Assembly: GCA_011032825.1 (NCBI GenBank)
Contig: JAADJZ010000001.1
Coordinates: forward strand, 2,790,001 to 2,854,000
Direction of reading: 5' to 3'
DNA length: 64,000 nt
From: Massariosphaeria phaeospora
Lineage: Eukaryota; Ascomycota; Dothideomycetes; Pleosporales
Position 1 is the first letter of the stretch, and the number at the start of each line of letters is the position of its first letter. This document shows, one piece after another, positions 20,060-31,122 of the stretch. Under the pieces are notes generated by a model, which was given only the letters and a program-made list of their open reading frames with translations, did not search any database and was not told the origin of the DNA. The position numbers and the translations under genes were made by a program.

Positions 20060-20945
20060 CTACATCCGCTGCTGCTCAAGTGCGCCCATGGAGTGTCTCC
20101 TGGGCCGTCTTTCGCCCTTGGTCCTTTTGTTTTTCCATTCCCTTCCCGCAATCGGTCCCCGAGCATTCGCATCCAACTTGGTGACCAAGAAGCCCAGCGC
20201 GATATAAATCGCAACGACAACGAATTCCTCAATGACTGCCATAGCTACGCGCAAAGCCACGTTTCCAGTGACGATATTGAAGAGATGGCTGTGCAAGAAT
20301 ACCGAACATGCCGCGTAGATGAGTCGCACCAGGACGAAAGGGAGTGCGAGAATAATGGCGACAGGCACTCGACGCTCTTGATTCGTAATGACAGAGGTTC
20401 TCGGGACCGAGCAGAGGTATACGATAACGATACCGACGTATGCGACAATGTACAGCCCAATGCCGGCTTTAGTTGTTGTTGCGATTGTGACCGTGCCGTC
20501 GGGCTGAACCGTGCCGCTTGTACCGCCGGCGATACTGAGAATGAGGCCGACGGTTATAAGCAATTGCAGCAGACGGAAGTGCTTGGTCGTGAAGGTTGAA
20601 CTGGCTTTCGCGTTGATGAAGTCGACACTAGGCTTGGTAAGTTTTGAGCGTTATATGGATGCCAGGGACTTACAATCGGCTCAACAATCCCAGAGTTGCT
20701 AAGAGCAATGGTGAGAGGCCAATGGAGTCGATGATGATCTTGGCCTCAATCAGGCCATTCGAGTGGTCCTGGCGGGATAGGAATTGACATACTGCACCGG
20801 CGATGCGTACGATGCAGAGGATGAGCGTGTAGATCCAACCACTGCTGCGATTGAAGCCATGCTGTGCGCAAATGATGACGGCTGTTATGGCGGCGGGAAT
20901 ATAAACAGCGAGCTCAATGGATGCGACGACATCACGTGCATGCAT
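20060..20945 (-). CDS. Multi-pass membrane protein, DUF7702-like
   Basis: Splice model: exons 20945-20674 and 20627-20060, with a 46 bp intron (gtaagt donor, ctag acceptor) whose removal gives LSRFVDFINAKAS across the junction. The product is about 279 aa with roughly seven hydrophobic segments. It starts MHARDVVASIELAVYIPAAI and continues with RSSGWIYTLILCIVRIAGAV. The N-terminal layout (short start, first helix, R-H-G-F, R-SSGW-Y) matches what I remember of the fungal family DUF7702, of unknown function. The C-terminal tail is basic. The overlapping + strand frame at 19838-20599 is charged and looks like its antisense shadow. It lies next to the divergently transcribed Zn2Cys6 gene. Confidence 0.75.
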
Positions 20946-21344
20946 ATTTAGAGATCTGAAAAGAAGTAACAGGATATTGTAAAGTGCTTGCTAGATGTCG
21001 GACGACAAGTGAAGATGATAATAGCTATCTGCTAATCCGTGGGTTCATGGCTCTTATAGCAAATACTCCGACATTAATAGATGGTTCGTGAGTGATGTGA
21101 TGGGACTGCGGCTTGACGTTGCGTTGAGGCACCAGTCCAAATAGGGTAACCACATCGTTAGCGCGTCGCTGCGTCATCTCCGCACGGTGGAGGTCTGACT
21201 TCTGATCATTACACACCTCCTACTCACACCGCTACCACCTGCCCAGCATAAAGAAAAGCTTGAATAAGCTTATTGCGACGAAAATGGTAGGCTTTAGCGA
21301 CCGATCTCATCAGAAACTCATGCGCAGCGCGGAATAGTCCGGTA
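20946..21344. promoter_or_regulatory. Shared upstream region of the membrane protein and the Zn2Cys6 gene
   Basis: The two genes are divergently transcribed with about 400 bp between their start codons. I see no diagnostic operator or TATA box here. Confidence 0.35.
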
Positions 21345-22916
21345 ATGGTCTATCGAGGACGGCCTTCAGCCGCTTGTTTCCCATGTCGGGAAAGGCGCAT
21401 TAAGGTATCAATCTCCCTCTTTGGTAGTCTTCAACAGTTCCTGACTCCGGTGGCATGGCAGTGCGACAAAAAGATTCCAACATGCTCTCAATGCGCACGT
21501 GTGTACGCCAAATGTCCAGGTTATCGAGACACGCTGGACCAGAACTTTCGCGATGAAACCGAAAGTGTTATAAAAAGAGCCGAGAAAAGGTACAAGAAAT
21601 TGGACCCAGACGATGCTGGACAGCAAGATCCTACCAGGCACGATCCGGCCAACTCTACGGCTGATGTGATTCGGTTCGAATCAACGTCGCCAAGCATTTC
21701 GCTGTTCACGCTTACTCCTTCGATGGACGATGTTGCTGTTACGAACTTCATGTCCTCCTATATTCCAGGCAGTCACTATGATTATCTTCCCTCGATGTAT
21801 GGACTGGCTTCCTGGGATTCTGCGCTATCCTCAACCGTTCGAGCAACCGCTATGGTATATCTGTCGCAAGAGTTATGCCGATTAGACTTGATGCACGTCG
21901 CACGACGTACCTATGTGAAAGCCTTACTGGAGACGAATGGGGCTTTAGCGCATCCTTCTACTGCTTCCAGCAATTCAACCTTAGTCTCGGTCTTACTTTT
22001 AGGCTTATTTGAATCGCTCATCTGGACACACACTGGAACTTCAGGGTGTTGGACGGCTCACACGAGAGGCGCGTTCGCGATCATAAAGCTCCGAGGTTTG
22101 CAACAGTTTGAGAATCCAGTGGGCCAGCAACTTTTCGCTCAAGTTGCGAAAACAGTTTGCATCAACAGCCTGCGGCAGAAGTCGAGGCTTCCTATAGGCC
22201 TTGAAGATCTCATCGAGCGTGCTCTACAATGCAAACCCGACTACCCGCCTTATCATCTGATACGTTTAACCAGCAACGTCTCAAACTTGATTGCAGATGT
22301 CCATGCCAGCACGCAATCAGGCTCTAAAGCTGTTCAGATGCTATGTGAATTAGATGAAGAATACAAACAATTTGCCAAGTATCTCCCACTCAATTGGCGA
22401 TACCACATATGGACGTTGGAGAAACCAGACGAACTTATCTACGGGAACACAGGACATTGGTACCCAGGCCACAGAGCTTTACAGCTGTGGAACTCGTGTC
22501 GCATGACACGCATCCTACTTAACGAGGCTGTGTATGCTCTTTCTGGCGAGGTACCTACTGCTTCCAAGGCCCAATCCCGACGTCAAGCGATCGACAACAT
22601 CGAAGAAATGGCGACAGAGATTTGCGCTAGCTTTTCTTACTTCGTAGGCTGTTCCAACCTCGAATTCCGTAGGTCAGAGGCAACCTTTGTGACTCCCCCG
22701 CTCGTGACTTCCAGGGCCTTGGCCGCGTCGTTACTATGGCCATTGTCGGCCGTGCGTGGGGCAAGTCTCGCAAGTAAAGATATACGGTCATATTCTGTGA
22801 AGAGATTGCGGTATCTGGGGACTGTGTCTCGAGCACCACAGGTAGCCGAAGTTGCTTCACAAGGTCCTGGCTTCGATGCGTTGCAGGATGGTCTGCATAT
22901 GATCTATGTCTCATAG
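21345..22916 (+). CDS. Zn2Cys6 fungal transcription factor
   Basis: Splice model: exons 21345-21404 and 21462-22916. The 57 bp intron (gtatca donor, ctgac branch, gcag acceptor) splits the zinc cluster. Because it is a multiple of three, the unspliced frame also stays open. Splicing gives ACFPCRERRIK joined to CDKKIPTCSQC and later CPGY, a standard binuclear cluster of six Cys, at residues 10-40. The product is about 504 aa. The rest is the usual helical fungal regulatory region (for example VSVLLLGLFESLIWT and WTAHTRGAFAIIKLRGLQQF), as in regulators carrying DUF3468-type middle domains. Neighbours are an oxidase and an amidase, so a pathway-specific role is possible but not shown. Confidence 0.88.
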   Translation: MVYRGRPSAACFPCRERRIKVSISLFGSLQQFLTPVAWQCDKKIPTCSQCARVYAKCPGYRDTLDQNFRDETESVIKRAEKRYKKLDPDDAGQQDPTRHDPANSTADVIRFESTSPSISLFTLTPSMDDVAVTNFMSSYIPGSHYDYLPSMYGLASWDSALSSTVRATAMVYLSQELCRLDLMHVARRTYVKALLETNGALAHPSTASSNSTLVSVLLLGLFESLIWTHTGTSGCWTAHTRGAFAIIKLRGLQQFENPVGQQLFAQVAKTVCINSLRQKSRLPIGLEDLIERALQCKPDYPPYHLIRLTSNVSNLIADVHASTQSGSKAVQMLCELDEEYKQFAKYLPLNWRYHIWTLEKPDELIYGNTGHWYPGHRALQLWNSCRMTRILLNEAVYALSGEVPTASKAQSRRQAIDNIEEMATEICASFSYFVGCSNLEFRRSEATFVTPPLVTSRALAASLLWPLSAVRGASLASKDIRSYSVKRLRYLGTVSRAPQVAEVASQGPGFDALQDGLHMIYVS

Positions 22917-23798
22917 TAGTCGAGCTCATGTCTGGGATAAGGATTCCGGAAAAGTTGTGTGAGCACACGGCACTGGATTCACGTTTTCGCGATCCCATGG
23001 ACGCGCGTCATTCGATTTCAGCGTAAGCCGAATGTGTGGCCGTTTTGTGGCGCTCTCAGAACCACCGGTCGTCAAGATGACTCCGATATAATCGCTTCTT
23101 TCTTCCTAATCTCTTCACACCCACACACGCAAAATAGCGCTGCCATCACCGCGTCATCTCTCTCAAACATTATTGTGCCACGCAATAATTCACTTAACTG
23201 AGTTACAAAGCCACTAATCGAGCTCCACGGGACTCAAGCCAGTGGTCGGAATGCAGAAAAGCTCGCATGATTACAATGCTTCTCGAGATTACGAACAAGC
23301 GTTGATCCTACCATTTCAGACTTGTCCGAAAACCGTAACTATTTCGTTAGCGCGATTAGTAACCTCGTCCACATTTTCTTTCACTGACGTATCAATCAGG
23401 CAACAGCTGATGTGCACGGCTTACGTGTATCTGTGGTAGATATTGTGCCTCGACGCAAATTTGACAGACATAACTAGCAAGGCAGTACACGCTTCGAGTC
23501 TATAGTCGGACACTAAGAAGACAAAAGGGGCACCTTTCAGCGACAAGTGATGAAGCTGACTGGTTTATAACCATATCTCCGTGATCTACAGCAGTGTTGT
23601 ATGCTTTTGGTGGGTATACGGTATGACAGACGAAATATATCCACGAGGCACGCGTCTGCATATGCACATGCTTACGCATCGTTCTCACCAATGGTATATG
23701 TACTCGACGGAAACTACCATTCGACGACGAAATCAAATTCACCCTCGCTCCTATCTTACAGTATTTCTCAACGAAGCTGTCACTGACGGACTTGCACG
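22917..23798. other. Intergenic region with one dispersed repeat
   Basis: No gene is supported. Positions 23041-23145 carry a repeat shared with 48504-48612 (see findings). The remainder is the upstream region of the secreted oxidase. Confidence 0.4.
23041..23145 (+). repeat. Dispersed repeat, copy 1
   Basis: cgttttgtgg, then ctctcagaacca, atcgcttctttc, and atctcttcacac followed by a CA-rich run, match 48504-48612 in the same order and spacing with about 75-80% identity by eye. No coding potential and no clear inverted repeat. Confidence 0.55.
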
Positions 23799-25526
23799 AT
23801 GCGTCCATCCATCTCTCTTTGGTCGATCGCTATTGTTGCGGTAACCGCCGAATCAAGCTACAATTGTCAACCAGGACAGACATGTTGGCCAACTCAGCAA
23901 CAGTGGCAACAGCTCAACCGAACCCTCGATGGCCACCTGCACAAAACTGTCCCCTTGGGAGCGCCTTGTTACGAGAATTCGAATGACTTCAACCAAGACA
24001 TCTGTGCCTCAGTCCAAAGCACCTACAACAGCAGCCTTGAGCGGGTGTCTCACTACGGACAAACTTTCTGGCAGAATTGGGAAGCGTGTGGAACATCGGG
24101 TTGCTCTCTGCTATCAAGCGATCCCGCAGAAAAGCTATTCCCTACATGTTCCTTGGGCACACTGGCAGCATACTATGTTGATGTGCGGGTAGCATCCCAC
24201 ATATCTGCCACTCTACGATTTTCGAAGGATCACAACCTACGCATCAGTATCAAAAACACAGGTCACGATTTTGCCGGTCGTTCTGTGGGACCTAACACTC
24301 TGGCCATTTGGACTCACAATCTGGGCAAGATGTCCTTCAATCGAAACTTCACGGCTTCGAGATGCCCAACGGCCAACGCGCACAACGTCGGCGAATTAGC
24401 CGCTGGAGTGGTGGCGGGGGATGCGTACCGTTATTTCGGCGAATATGGCATGGATATCACTGGGGGATATGAAGAGTCTGTTGGCCTGGCGGGCGGTTTC
24501 GCGCAAGGCGGAGGCGTTGGTGATTTCACCGCCCGATATGGACTCATGGCAGACAATGCCATCGAATTCGAAGTTGTCACCGCAGATGGCCAGGTGCGAG
24601 TCATTAACGAATGCAACGACCCCGATTTGTTCTGGGCTATGCGCGGTGGAGGTGGCGGTACCTTCGCCGTCCTCACAAAGTATCGCGTCCAGCTCTATCC
24701 TTCGTTGCCCATTCACACATACCGCCTGGTTGTCAACATCAGCAGTTCCGATGCTCTGCGCGCGCTCATAACACTGCATGCAGAGAATCAAATAACTTGG
24801 TCCGACGCGCTGGTGACAGGAGGAACCGACTACTATGTCAACAAGGCATCATTTGGCGTCGTGCACCCTCATCCCGACAACGGCACTATGCTAAAGGAGG
24901 CTACGGTGGCATTTCATCTCGCAGTCAGCAACATGACGGGTATAACAGTGGTCGAGAACGATTACACTACATTCGACAATTACACTGCCTATACCTCTTT
25001 TTCCATCGCAGACGCAAGCGTCACGGAACCAGCAGGCATCTCGTCTCTACTTTCTTCACGACTCATGCCCCGTCACCTTTTCGCCTCACCCTCCTCCATA
25101 TCATCCCTAGTAGATGCAGTACTGCATGGAATCCAGACGGCGCACGATCTCATCAGCACATCTGGCACACAGGTTGTCTTCGAAACGCCGCTGTCCAACC
25201 CGGATGTCGATCGCAAGACGTCGGCGCACCCGGCATGGAGGAACGCGCTATGGCACGTCATCCATGTTGCTGAATGGGAAAAGCCTCTCACGCCCTCGAC
25301 GCTGAAGAAAGTCTCTTCTGGCTTCCTCGACCTGTTGGAACCGGCGAAGGCGCTGACCCCTGGTGGCGGTGCGTACCTCAACGAAGCTTCTTACGAAGAG
25401 CCTGAGTGGCAGCAAACTTTCTTTGGCGATAACTATCCTCGATTGCTCGAAGTCAAGCAGCGGTATGATCCAGATCACGTCTTCGATTGTTGGAAATGCG
25501 TTGGTTGGCGTGGAAAACAAGAGTGA
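23799..25526 (+). CDS. Secreted FAD-linked oxidoreductase (berberine-bridge-enzyme-like, VAO superfamily)
   Basis: An intronless 575 aa frame. Residues 1-18 form a signal peptide (MRPSISLWSIAIVAVTAE), and many N-x-S/T sites follow, so the protein is probably secreted and glycosylated. The FAD-binding PCMH domain spans about 110-290, with NTGHDFAGRS supplying the histidine that usually binds FAD covalently, and GLAGGFAQGGGVG and DPDLFWAMRGGGGGTFAV later. I do not see the second, cysteinyl attachment site of bicovalent members, so single covalent binding is more likely. The BBE motif is at the C terminus (KQRYDPDHVFDCWKCVGW). Such enzymes oxidise alcohols, sugars or alkaloid-like compounds. The substrate cannot be told. 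It is flanked by a regulator and an amidase. Confidence 0.92.
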   Translation: MRPSISLWSIAIVAVTAESSYNCQPGQTCWPTQQQWQQLNRTLDGHLHKTVPLGAPCYENSNDFNQDICASVQSTYNSSLERVSHYGQTFWQNWEACGTSGCSLLSSDPAEKLFPTCSLGTLAAYYVDVRVASHISATLRFSKDHNLRISIKNTGHDFAGRSVGPNTLAIWTHNLGKMSFNRNFTASRCPTANAHNVGELAAGVVAGDAYRYFGEYGMDITGGYEESVGLAGGFAQGGGVGDFTARYGLMADNAIEFEVVTADGQVRVINECNDPDLFWAMRGGGGGTFAVLTKYRVQLYPSLPIHTYRLVVNISSSDALRALITLHAENQITWSDALVTGGTDYYVNKASFGVVHPHPDNGTMLKEATVAFHLAVSNMTGITVVENDYTTFDNYTAYTSFSIADASVTEPAGISSLLSSRLMPRHLFASPSSISSLVDAVLHGIQTAHDLISTSGTQVVFETPLSNPDVDRKTSAHPAWRNALWHVIHVAEWEKPLTPSTLKKVSSGFLDLLEPAKALTPGGGAYLNEASYEEPEWQQTFFGDNYPRLLEVKQRYDPDHVFDCWKCVGWRGKQE

Positions 25527-25809
25527 GTCTCTTTTACTTGCATTCACTCGCATCTGTTGCGACAACTTATAGCTAATATGCCTGTGCAGTTCTTTATTTT
25601 CTTGCTATGATTAGCGGACTGGATTCATACTAAAGAGCAGAGGAGAAACCTTTTCTTCGAATTCATTGGGAAGTGCCATGTTAATGACATGATAGATAGA
25701 CAACACTCGCGGTTATGAAATATAGAAGTATCCCTCTACTCAGTTTTCTCGATCCATGAGGCTAAATAGATTTTACTTCGATAGTTTCGCTTGACTTACA
25801 AATATCATG
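25527..25809. terminator. Convergent 3' flanks of the oxidase and the amidase
   Basis: AT-rich 280 bp between two stop codons facing each other. It probably holds both poly(A) regions. No classical signal can be singled out. Confidence 0.3.
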
Positions 25810-27796
25810 TCAGATTCGTCTCGCAAATTTGAGATCCGGAGGCTGACGCGGTCCGAACGTAGCCTCCCAAGCGCTAGCGACCTTGAACAAGAGAGTCTCG
25901 CTGTGTCGAGGCCCAAGAGCCATCAAACCAAAGGGTCTTCCGTTGTAACCGAGATACCCAAGCGGCAGGGAAACCACGGGATATCCTGCGCCCGTCAGCA
26001 CGAGACCGGGTGCTTGCTGGAAGAGCGCACTTACCGCCACAAGTTGCGATGAGTGGGAGGGCGCTGTCGCTAGGACCGAGGATGATGTCGGCTCCATGAT
26101 CCGCGAAAACTTTCTCGACGCCGTGATCGCGCGCTGTGGAGCGGCAGTGCTGGAGGTGCGCAGCATATTCTTGCTTGCTGAGGCGTAGGTCTCGCGCTTG
26201 AAGGAGGGAGTTTTGGGTTGGAGCGCCTGCGAGTATCAGAGCGCGGGTTCGATCGATCGTTGTCAGATTTACATACATGGAGGCAGCTCTTCGTCGGCGT
26301 GATCGCTGTTCCACTTAATCAAGTCGTCTAGGGATTGAATCGGAGTACTGTCCAGTCCCTCGAGGTAACGTTTCAGATCGGTTGGGAAGTCGGAAACTAC
26401 CGGAGTCAGAATAGGAAAGGCTGGAAAGGCATGGGTGTACGTGCGCTGTACCATCACTTCACTGTCCTTTCCGTTCAAGACGAAACGATCAGGCGTGGGA
26501 AGTTCCACATTGTGCTTCACGGATTTAACGAGCGATTCGAGCTTGCTGTACGCCTCTCTGATCTCTTTGTTCTAGCAAGGATGAGATGACGACCATACGT
26601 CGGAGGCTGCGACTTTGCGTTGGAAATGGCACGTACAATCTGAACCGTGGCTTCTTCTACCGACTTCAGCATGGAAGGAGGTAACAACCATTTCTCTGGA
26701 TCCAGAGTTCCTATCGAGATATCACTCCAGGAACCCGACGGGGCCTTCGTGTAGCTATCACCGTCATTGTTGCGGTCGACCAGCACATCCAGCAGCAGCG
26801 CAAGATCATACGGCGACTTCGCCATAGGCCCCGCGGAATCAAAGGTGTGAGAAACCGGTACTATCCCATCGAGGGACACGAGGCCGGGCGTAGGCTTCAT
26901 CGAGTAGAGCGCGGCTCGGCCGGATGGGAACATGATTGAGCCATCTGTTTCTGTTCCGATGGCCAGTGGCGCGAAGCCGGCTGACACACCGACGGCGGAG
27001 CCGGATGATGACCCAGATGGGCTCTGGAAGGGGTTACGGCCGTTGGATAGACATCAGAAGCGTGGAGGAAAGATGTGTTGCTTACACTGTGGCCGTCTCT
27101 ACTATCTTCCTCCTGGAGACCGCCTCGTACATAAGCGGATTGTGTCTGGCCACCAACGGCCGACCATCCGCTCGGCATGTTGGGATCTCTGAGACCTAAT
27201 CAGCCTGCGAAGATGTTCAAGAAAGCGCCGATGTTACTTCGTGCTGCTGAGTTCCTATTACTCGACTAACCGTTAGTCGACGTGATACTTCGTTGCGACA
27301 AGACTTTCCGTACGCTGAGGTTCGTCTTGCCGATAATGAGCATCCCCGCAGCAATGAGCTGTATGTATCAGCACAGTAGCGTTCTATGTCCGGTTTCACC
27401 GACATCATCCACAAGGCGAGCATTCCTGCTCGTTCGGGACTTCAGAAGAGCTGTGTTTCCAGCCGACGTGGGCATTCCGAGAGAAGGATGCGTGGCGATA
27501 TTGTCCTACCCGCCATCAGCAATCCACCGTCCAGAAAGACGGTGTCGCAATACCTTCAACAGGATCGGGATCCCGTGCAGCGGACCGCGGACCTTTCCCT
27601 GCGCGCGCTCTTCATCCAGGACCTTCGCATGCTCAACAAGATCTTTCTCGGGGGCCGTGAAAAGCACAGCTCGAAAATATCCGTCGTATTTACGTATCTG
27701 GGAAAGATATAACATGACCAGGTTCGCGCTCGAGGTTCCTTCGCTTTCAAGGAGAGCGCGCAGTATCTTGACATCTGCGGTGCGTAGATCTAGCAT
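25810..27796 (-). CDS. Amidase (amidase-signature family), nine exons
   Basis: Splice model on the minus strand: 27796-27554, 27505-27404, 27358-27314, 27254-27238, 27188-27086, 27023-26637, 26562-26277, 26226-26035, 25985-25810. Introns are 45-74 bp with GT/AG ends, and all phases agree, giving 516 aa. Family landmarks in order: [11 protein letters not shown] joined to [17 protein letters not shown] (catalytic Lys), [33 protein letters not shown], then [20 protein letters not shown] and GTETDGSI (the Ser-cisSer-Lys triad region), and C-terminally [20 protein letters not shown]. It hydrolyses amides to acid and ammonia; the substrate is unknown. The large number of introns makes the raw frames look broken, but no residue seems missing. 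There is no signal peptide, so it is probably cytosolic. One 17 nt exon is the least certain part. Confidence 0.85.
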
Positions 27797-28531
27797 GACT
27801 GTTGAATTTGATTAGGGGACTGGGCTGGTTTCACAAGCAAGTAAGTGGGGGTAAGAGAGAAGAGGAAAGTGAAGTGGCTGTGAAAGTGGGGAACACTCAG
27901 CCTCGGCTCAGTTCGCCCTTCCAAATACTTAACCAATAATAACCTCTCAGAGCAGAACATCGGTATTTTCAAAAGCTCTTCACAACGCGGTATATTATAC
28001 CTCATGATCTATACACTGGTTGAAACCAAACACTTCACTTCACAGTATATCAGATTCGAAGTCCAAGGAATCTCATTGTCATTGTGTAGTCGACGTCAAC
28101 CGCCTATCTTGATAGATGACCCATGCCTCACTTCTCGGAGAATGTAGCTCATTCCCTGTCCCAGAGCTTCAAGCAAAAATGCAAGATGACCTTGGAATAC
28201 ATGCCAGAACCCGTATACAAAGAAATCAGATGTGACAAATACTTTCCGACCTTTGAACGCTTCAACCACCACCGATAAGAGACCCTAGAATACGCAACAC
28301 TTCGTGTGTCCACCCATGCGAGATAGTGCATAGGAAAGGTTCCGGTTAGAAGGAAGGATGCATTGATGAGAGTGGAGAGTCGGAGCGCAAGGTTGATTGG
28401 TTCTTCGGTGAGCTAGAGAGTGACCCTTACTGCATTATGCATCGTAAGGAGAGAAGAGCGTCCGCGAGCCCGTTGACAGACTCATTTGATTGATCGTAAG
28501 GAAAGGACTAGTTGCGCTTCTCTTCATCGTC
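27797..28531. other. Intergenic region
   Basis: No gene is supported. It contains the amidase upstream region and the 3' flank of the MYND gene. Short open frames here have no domain or consistent start. Confidence 0.4.
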
Positions 28532-29722
28532 CTAGCGGGCTTTCCAAGCCGAGTAATGCTTTTCGAATTCGGCCTTGGTAATCTTCGGCAGGACGACGTG
28601 CCCGGATAAGTCAGCCTCATTCTGCTCTTGAAAGTCATGTATGAGCTTGAACTGGCACCAATCTGCGAGCGCCGCAACATGTTCCGGAAGAAGCGGCTGC
28701 TTGTCCTTGCGGGCGACGATGACTGCACCAACCGAATCTTGCCACTCCATTGGTGCCAAGCCCCACGAGTAGCGGCGATAGTAATTCTCCTTCGGGTCAC
28801 AGCCAATATGAAGGAAAGTCGCAGCTTGGTTGTCCTTAGGCGCGTGTGCCCCTCTGTATTCGGACTTGCGCCTAACCCATCCAGAGACACTGCGGAGAAC
28901 CCTTCGCACGACGATTGGGAGCTCGATACGCTTTGAGACAGGCGTTGGATCTTGACTGAATACCGGATCAGCTGGAGGAATTTCGACCTTCTCAAACCTG
29001 GGGCGCTTGTCTACCTCAATATCTGCATCGCAGTTGATGCGGACGCCCTGGATCTTCCGAGCAGGGTTCAGGGTCCGTCGAAGCTCAACATATGAACCAC
29101 GGAATACATAGTAGTTGAGCTGATCAATGATGTGTCGAAAGTCGGCAGGCGTGAGGTCAATGCCATATTCGGGGTCTCGGTCCAATAGAATATCGTTGGT
29201 TAAGTGCCCAGTCCCGTATGCAACGACAGGTCCCCTCCAATCATGCAAATATCCGGTATTCTTGACGACATTACGAATAGCTCCATTCGCCTTTGAACCA
29301 TCGCTGAGGAAGTCATCGCGATAGCGCAGAAAGAAGGTATGGTTCAGATCCCGGTCTCGCACTTCGTTGCGGAAGAATTCGGCCGAGGATAGATCGTGTG
29401 CTTCCATGGCTTCGTTCTCAGTGTTAGCGAAAAGTTCGTAAGACTCTGGTTTGAGCCAGCGTCGGCCGTTATGGCGCCCATGCTGCGACCTCATCCACAC
29501 GAACCGCGATTGCTCCTCTTCCGGGTGAAAGTAGATAGCCCTGGTCCAGATCTCCCCAGGCTCTCTCGCAGCCCGCCGGTCCTGGAAATCCTTGAATGTT
29601 GTGCAGAGAATCTTGTGCAACTTCCAGCCCTTCCTCTGGCAGCCCTTCGAGCAATAGTGACTCTCACGGCAGCCGCTGCAGCGCACCGTACCGGGGTTGT
29701 CGCATTCCTCGCACAGATCCAT
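28532..29722 (-). CDS. MYND zinc-finger protein
   Basis: An intronless frame. I take the ATG at 29722, directly before the zinc finger; an upstream in-frame start would add 24 residues. The product is 396 aa. The MYND finger occupies residues 4-40 (CEECDNPGTVRCSGC, YCSKGCQRKGW, LHKILC), with all eight ligands in the usual spacing. MYND domains bind proline-rich peptides and often regulate other proteins. The rest has no known domain; recognisable blocks are GEIWTRAIYFHPEEEQSRFV, DWRGPVVAYGTGH and LTPADFRHIIDQLNYY. A frameshifted paralogue lies immediately upstream at 30254-30958 and shares these blocks, so the pair arose by tandem duplication. Function unknown. Confidence 0.85.
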   Translation of the reverse strand: MDLCEECDNPGTVRCSGCRESHYCSKGCQRKGWKLHKILCTTFKDFQDRRAAREPGEIWTRAIYFHPEEEQSRFVWMRSQHGRHNGRRWLKPESYELFANTENEAMEAHDLSSAEFFRNEVRDRDLNHTFFLRYRDDFLSDGSKANGAIRNVVKNTGYLHDWRGPVVAYGTGHLTNDILLDRDPEYGIDLTPADFRHIIDQLNYYVFRGSYVELRRTLNPARKIQGVRINCDADIEVDKRPRFEKVEIPPADPVFSQDPTPVSKRIELPIVVRRVLRSVSGWVRRKSEYRGAHAPKDNQAATFLHIGCDPKENYYRRYSWGLAPMEWQDSVGAVIVARKDKQPLLPEHVAALADWCQFKLIHDFQEQNEADLSGHVVLPKITKAEFEKHYSAWKAR

Positions 29723-30253
29723 GGTGTGGTTGGTGCGAGAGAGTGTGTGGTAAAGGTAAAGCTTGCAAGAGTCTTCGTCGACGAAATTTTGCACAGGCGC
29801 CGGGCCGACCTTTTTCCGGCTATCAGTGCGAGCCTATAGACGCCGAGATCATGACGGCCACGTGGGCCGGACCCTGTTGCTGCTGGCAACGGGAAAGTTT
29901 CCAGCATGTGCCAGAAGGGTGCGGTCGCCCTTGACAAAACCTATTGTCCTTGCTACGCTAGGTCTTACGTTAATGACATAACACTGGAGTGAGGGTCTTG
30001 AAATAGACAGTATACAGAGTAATGATCACTTCATGGCACATCGGGTCATGGATTGAGAAATCGTATTGTTTTCGAATACGATCATCGTCGATCGCCCATT
30101 TTCATAATCCATATCCCACTTTCCCGACTCCCGAGTGCCTAGCCCCACTCCTGTTCCTGGGCTCAAGCACAGACGCATGATAACCTCAGGAAATATGTAT
30201 GTATAAGTCGTGAACGCTTTCTCCACCGTACGAAAGCCCTAACCTGGAAGAGC

Positions 30254-30958
30254 CTAGTTGTTGACCCGATCCGCCAACTCATCGCGGTAGTCCTCAGGCG
30301 CGTCTGAATACTCGAAAGCATTGAGACAGTCGATGATGTGGCGGAGATGGCCGGGGTTGAGATCGATGGGGTAGTCATCCTTCTCGAGTTGGTAATCGGC
30401 GCCGTACTTGTCCAATTTGTCCAACCTGAGCCCGCAAAACCCTTTTCGCAAGTTGTAGGCGACTACCGGTCCCCTCCATTCATGAAGGTAGGGCGAGGAC
30501 TTATCAACAAGATTGTCGATCGACTTGTTGAGGGAAGACCCGTCGTTTAGGTGGCAGTCGCGGAAGCGGAGGACAATCGGGTGGTCAACTTCCTTGCCCA
30601 GGGCTATATTCTCCCTGAAATCTTGATAGCCGGGGGGGATTGGGATCTTTCACGCGGCCAGAGCGCTCATCATCGGTGATGGCGAGCAGGCGGTCCAGGT
30701 GCGAGACACGACCACCGGCTGTGTGATTGAGCCACACGAATCGGGGCCGCTTCTCATCCTGGGGAAAAGAATGGCTCGGGTCCAAACTTCTCCTCCGTTG
30801 AGAGGGGAAGGCCAGTCGCGGAAGTCGTTCGAGGTCTTGCAGAGGAGTTTATGGAGAGCCCAGGCGTTCGCCTGGCAGGCCTGGCTGCAATAGAAGGCCT
30901 CGTGGCAACCGCCGCAGCGCTTTGTGGCCGGAAGTTCGCAATGCTCACAGGTCGCCAT
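30254..30958 (-). pseudogene. MYND protein paralogue, frameshifted and shortened
   Basis: Starts MATCEHCELPATKRCGGCHE, with the zinc finger complete (YCSQACQANAWALHKLLC). Block GGEVWTRAILFP then needs a one-base shift near 30762-30772 to continue as QDEKRPRFVWLNH. A second shift at a run of seven G (30632-30638 on the + strand) is needed to reach FRENIALGKEVDHPIVLRFR, then EWRGPVVAYN and DLNPGHLRHIIDCLN, all matching the intact neighbour. It stops at LADRVNN, about 60% of the paralogue's length. Homopolymer indels can be assembly errors, so the frameshifts are worth checking before calling it dead. Confidence 0.7.
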
Positions 30959-31122
30959 TGGGAATGAGGCAATTGATGAGTGACGAGAAGGTAGAGAAAG
31001 GAAGAAAGCCAGTCGAAGACGAAAATATATAGAGGCAGGCAGCAACGGGAGCTCGCCGGCGGAACAAGTGAAGGTAGCCCGGTCCCAACCAATAAGCGGT
31101 GAAGGCAGGTCGTACAACCGTG

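Noticed and set aside
19838..20599. + strand ORF of 253 codons
   Set aside because: Lies opposite the spliced multi-pass membrane protein; strongly charged antisense shadow without domain.
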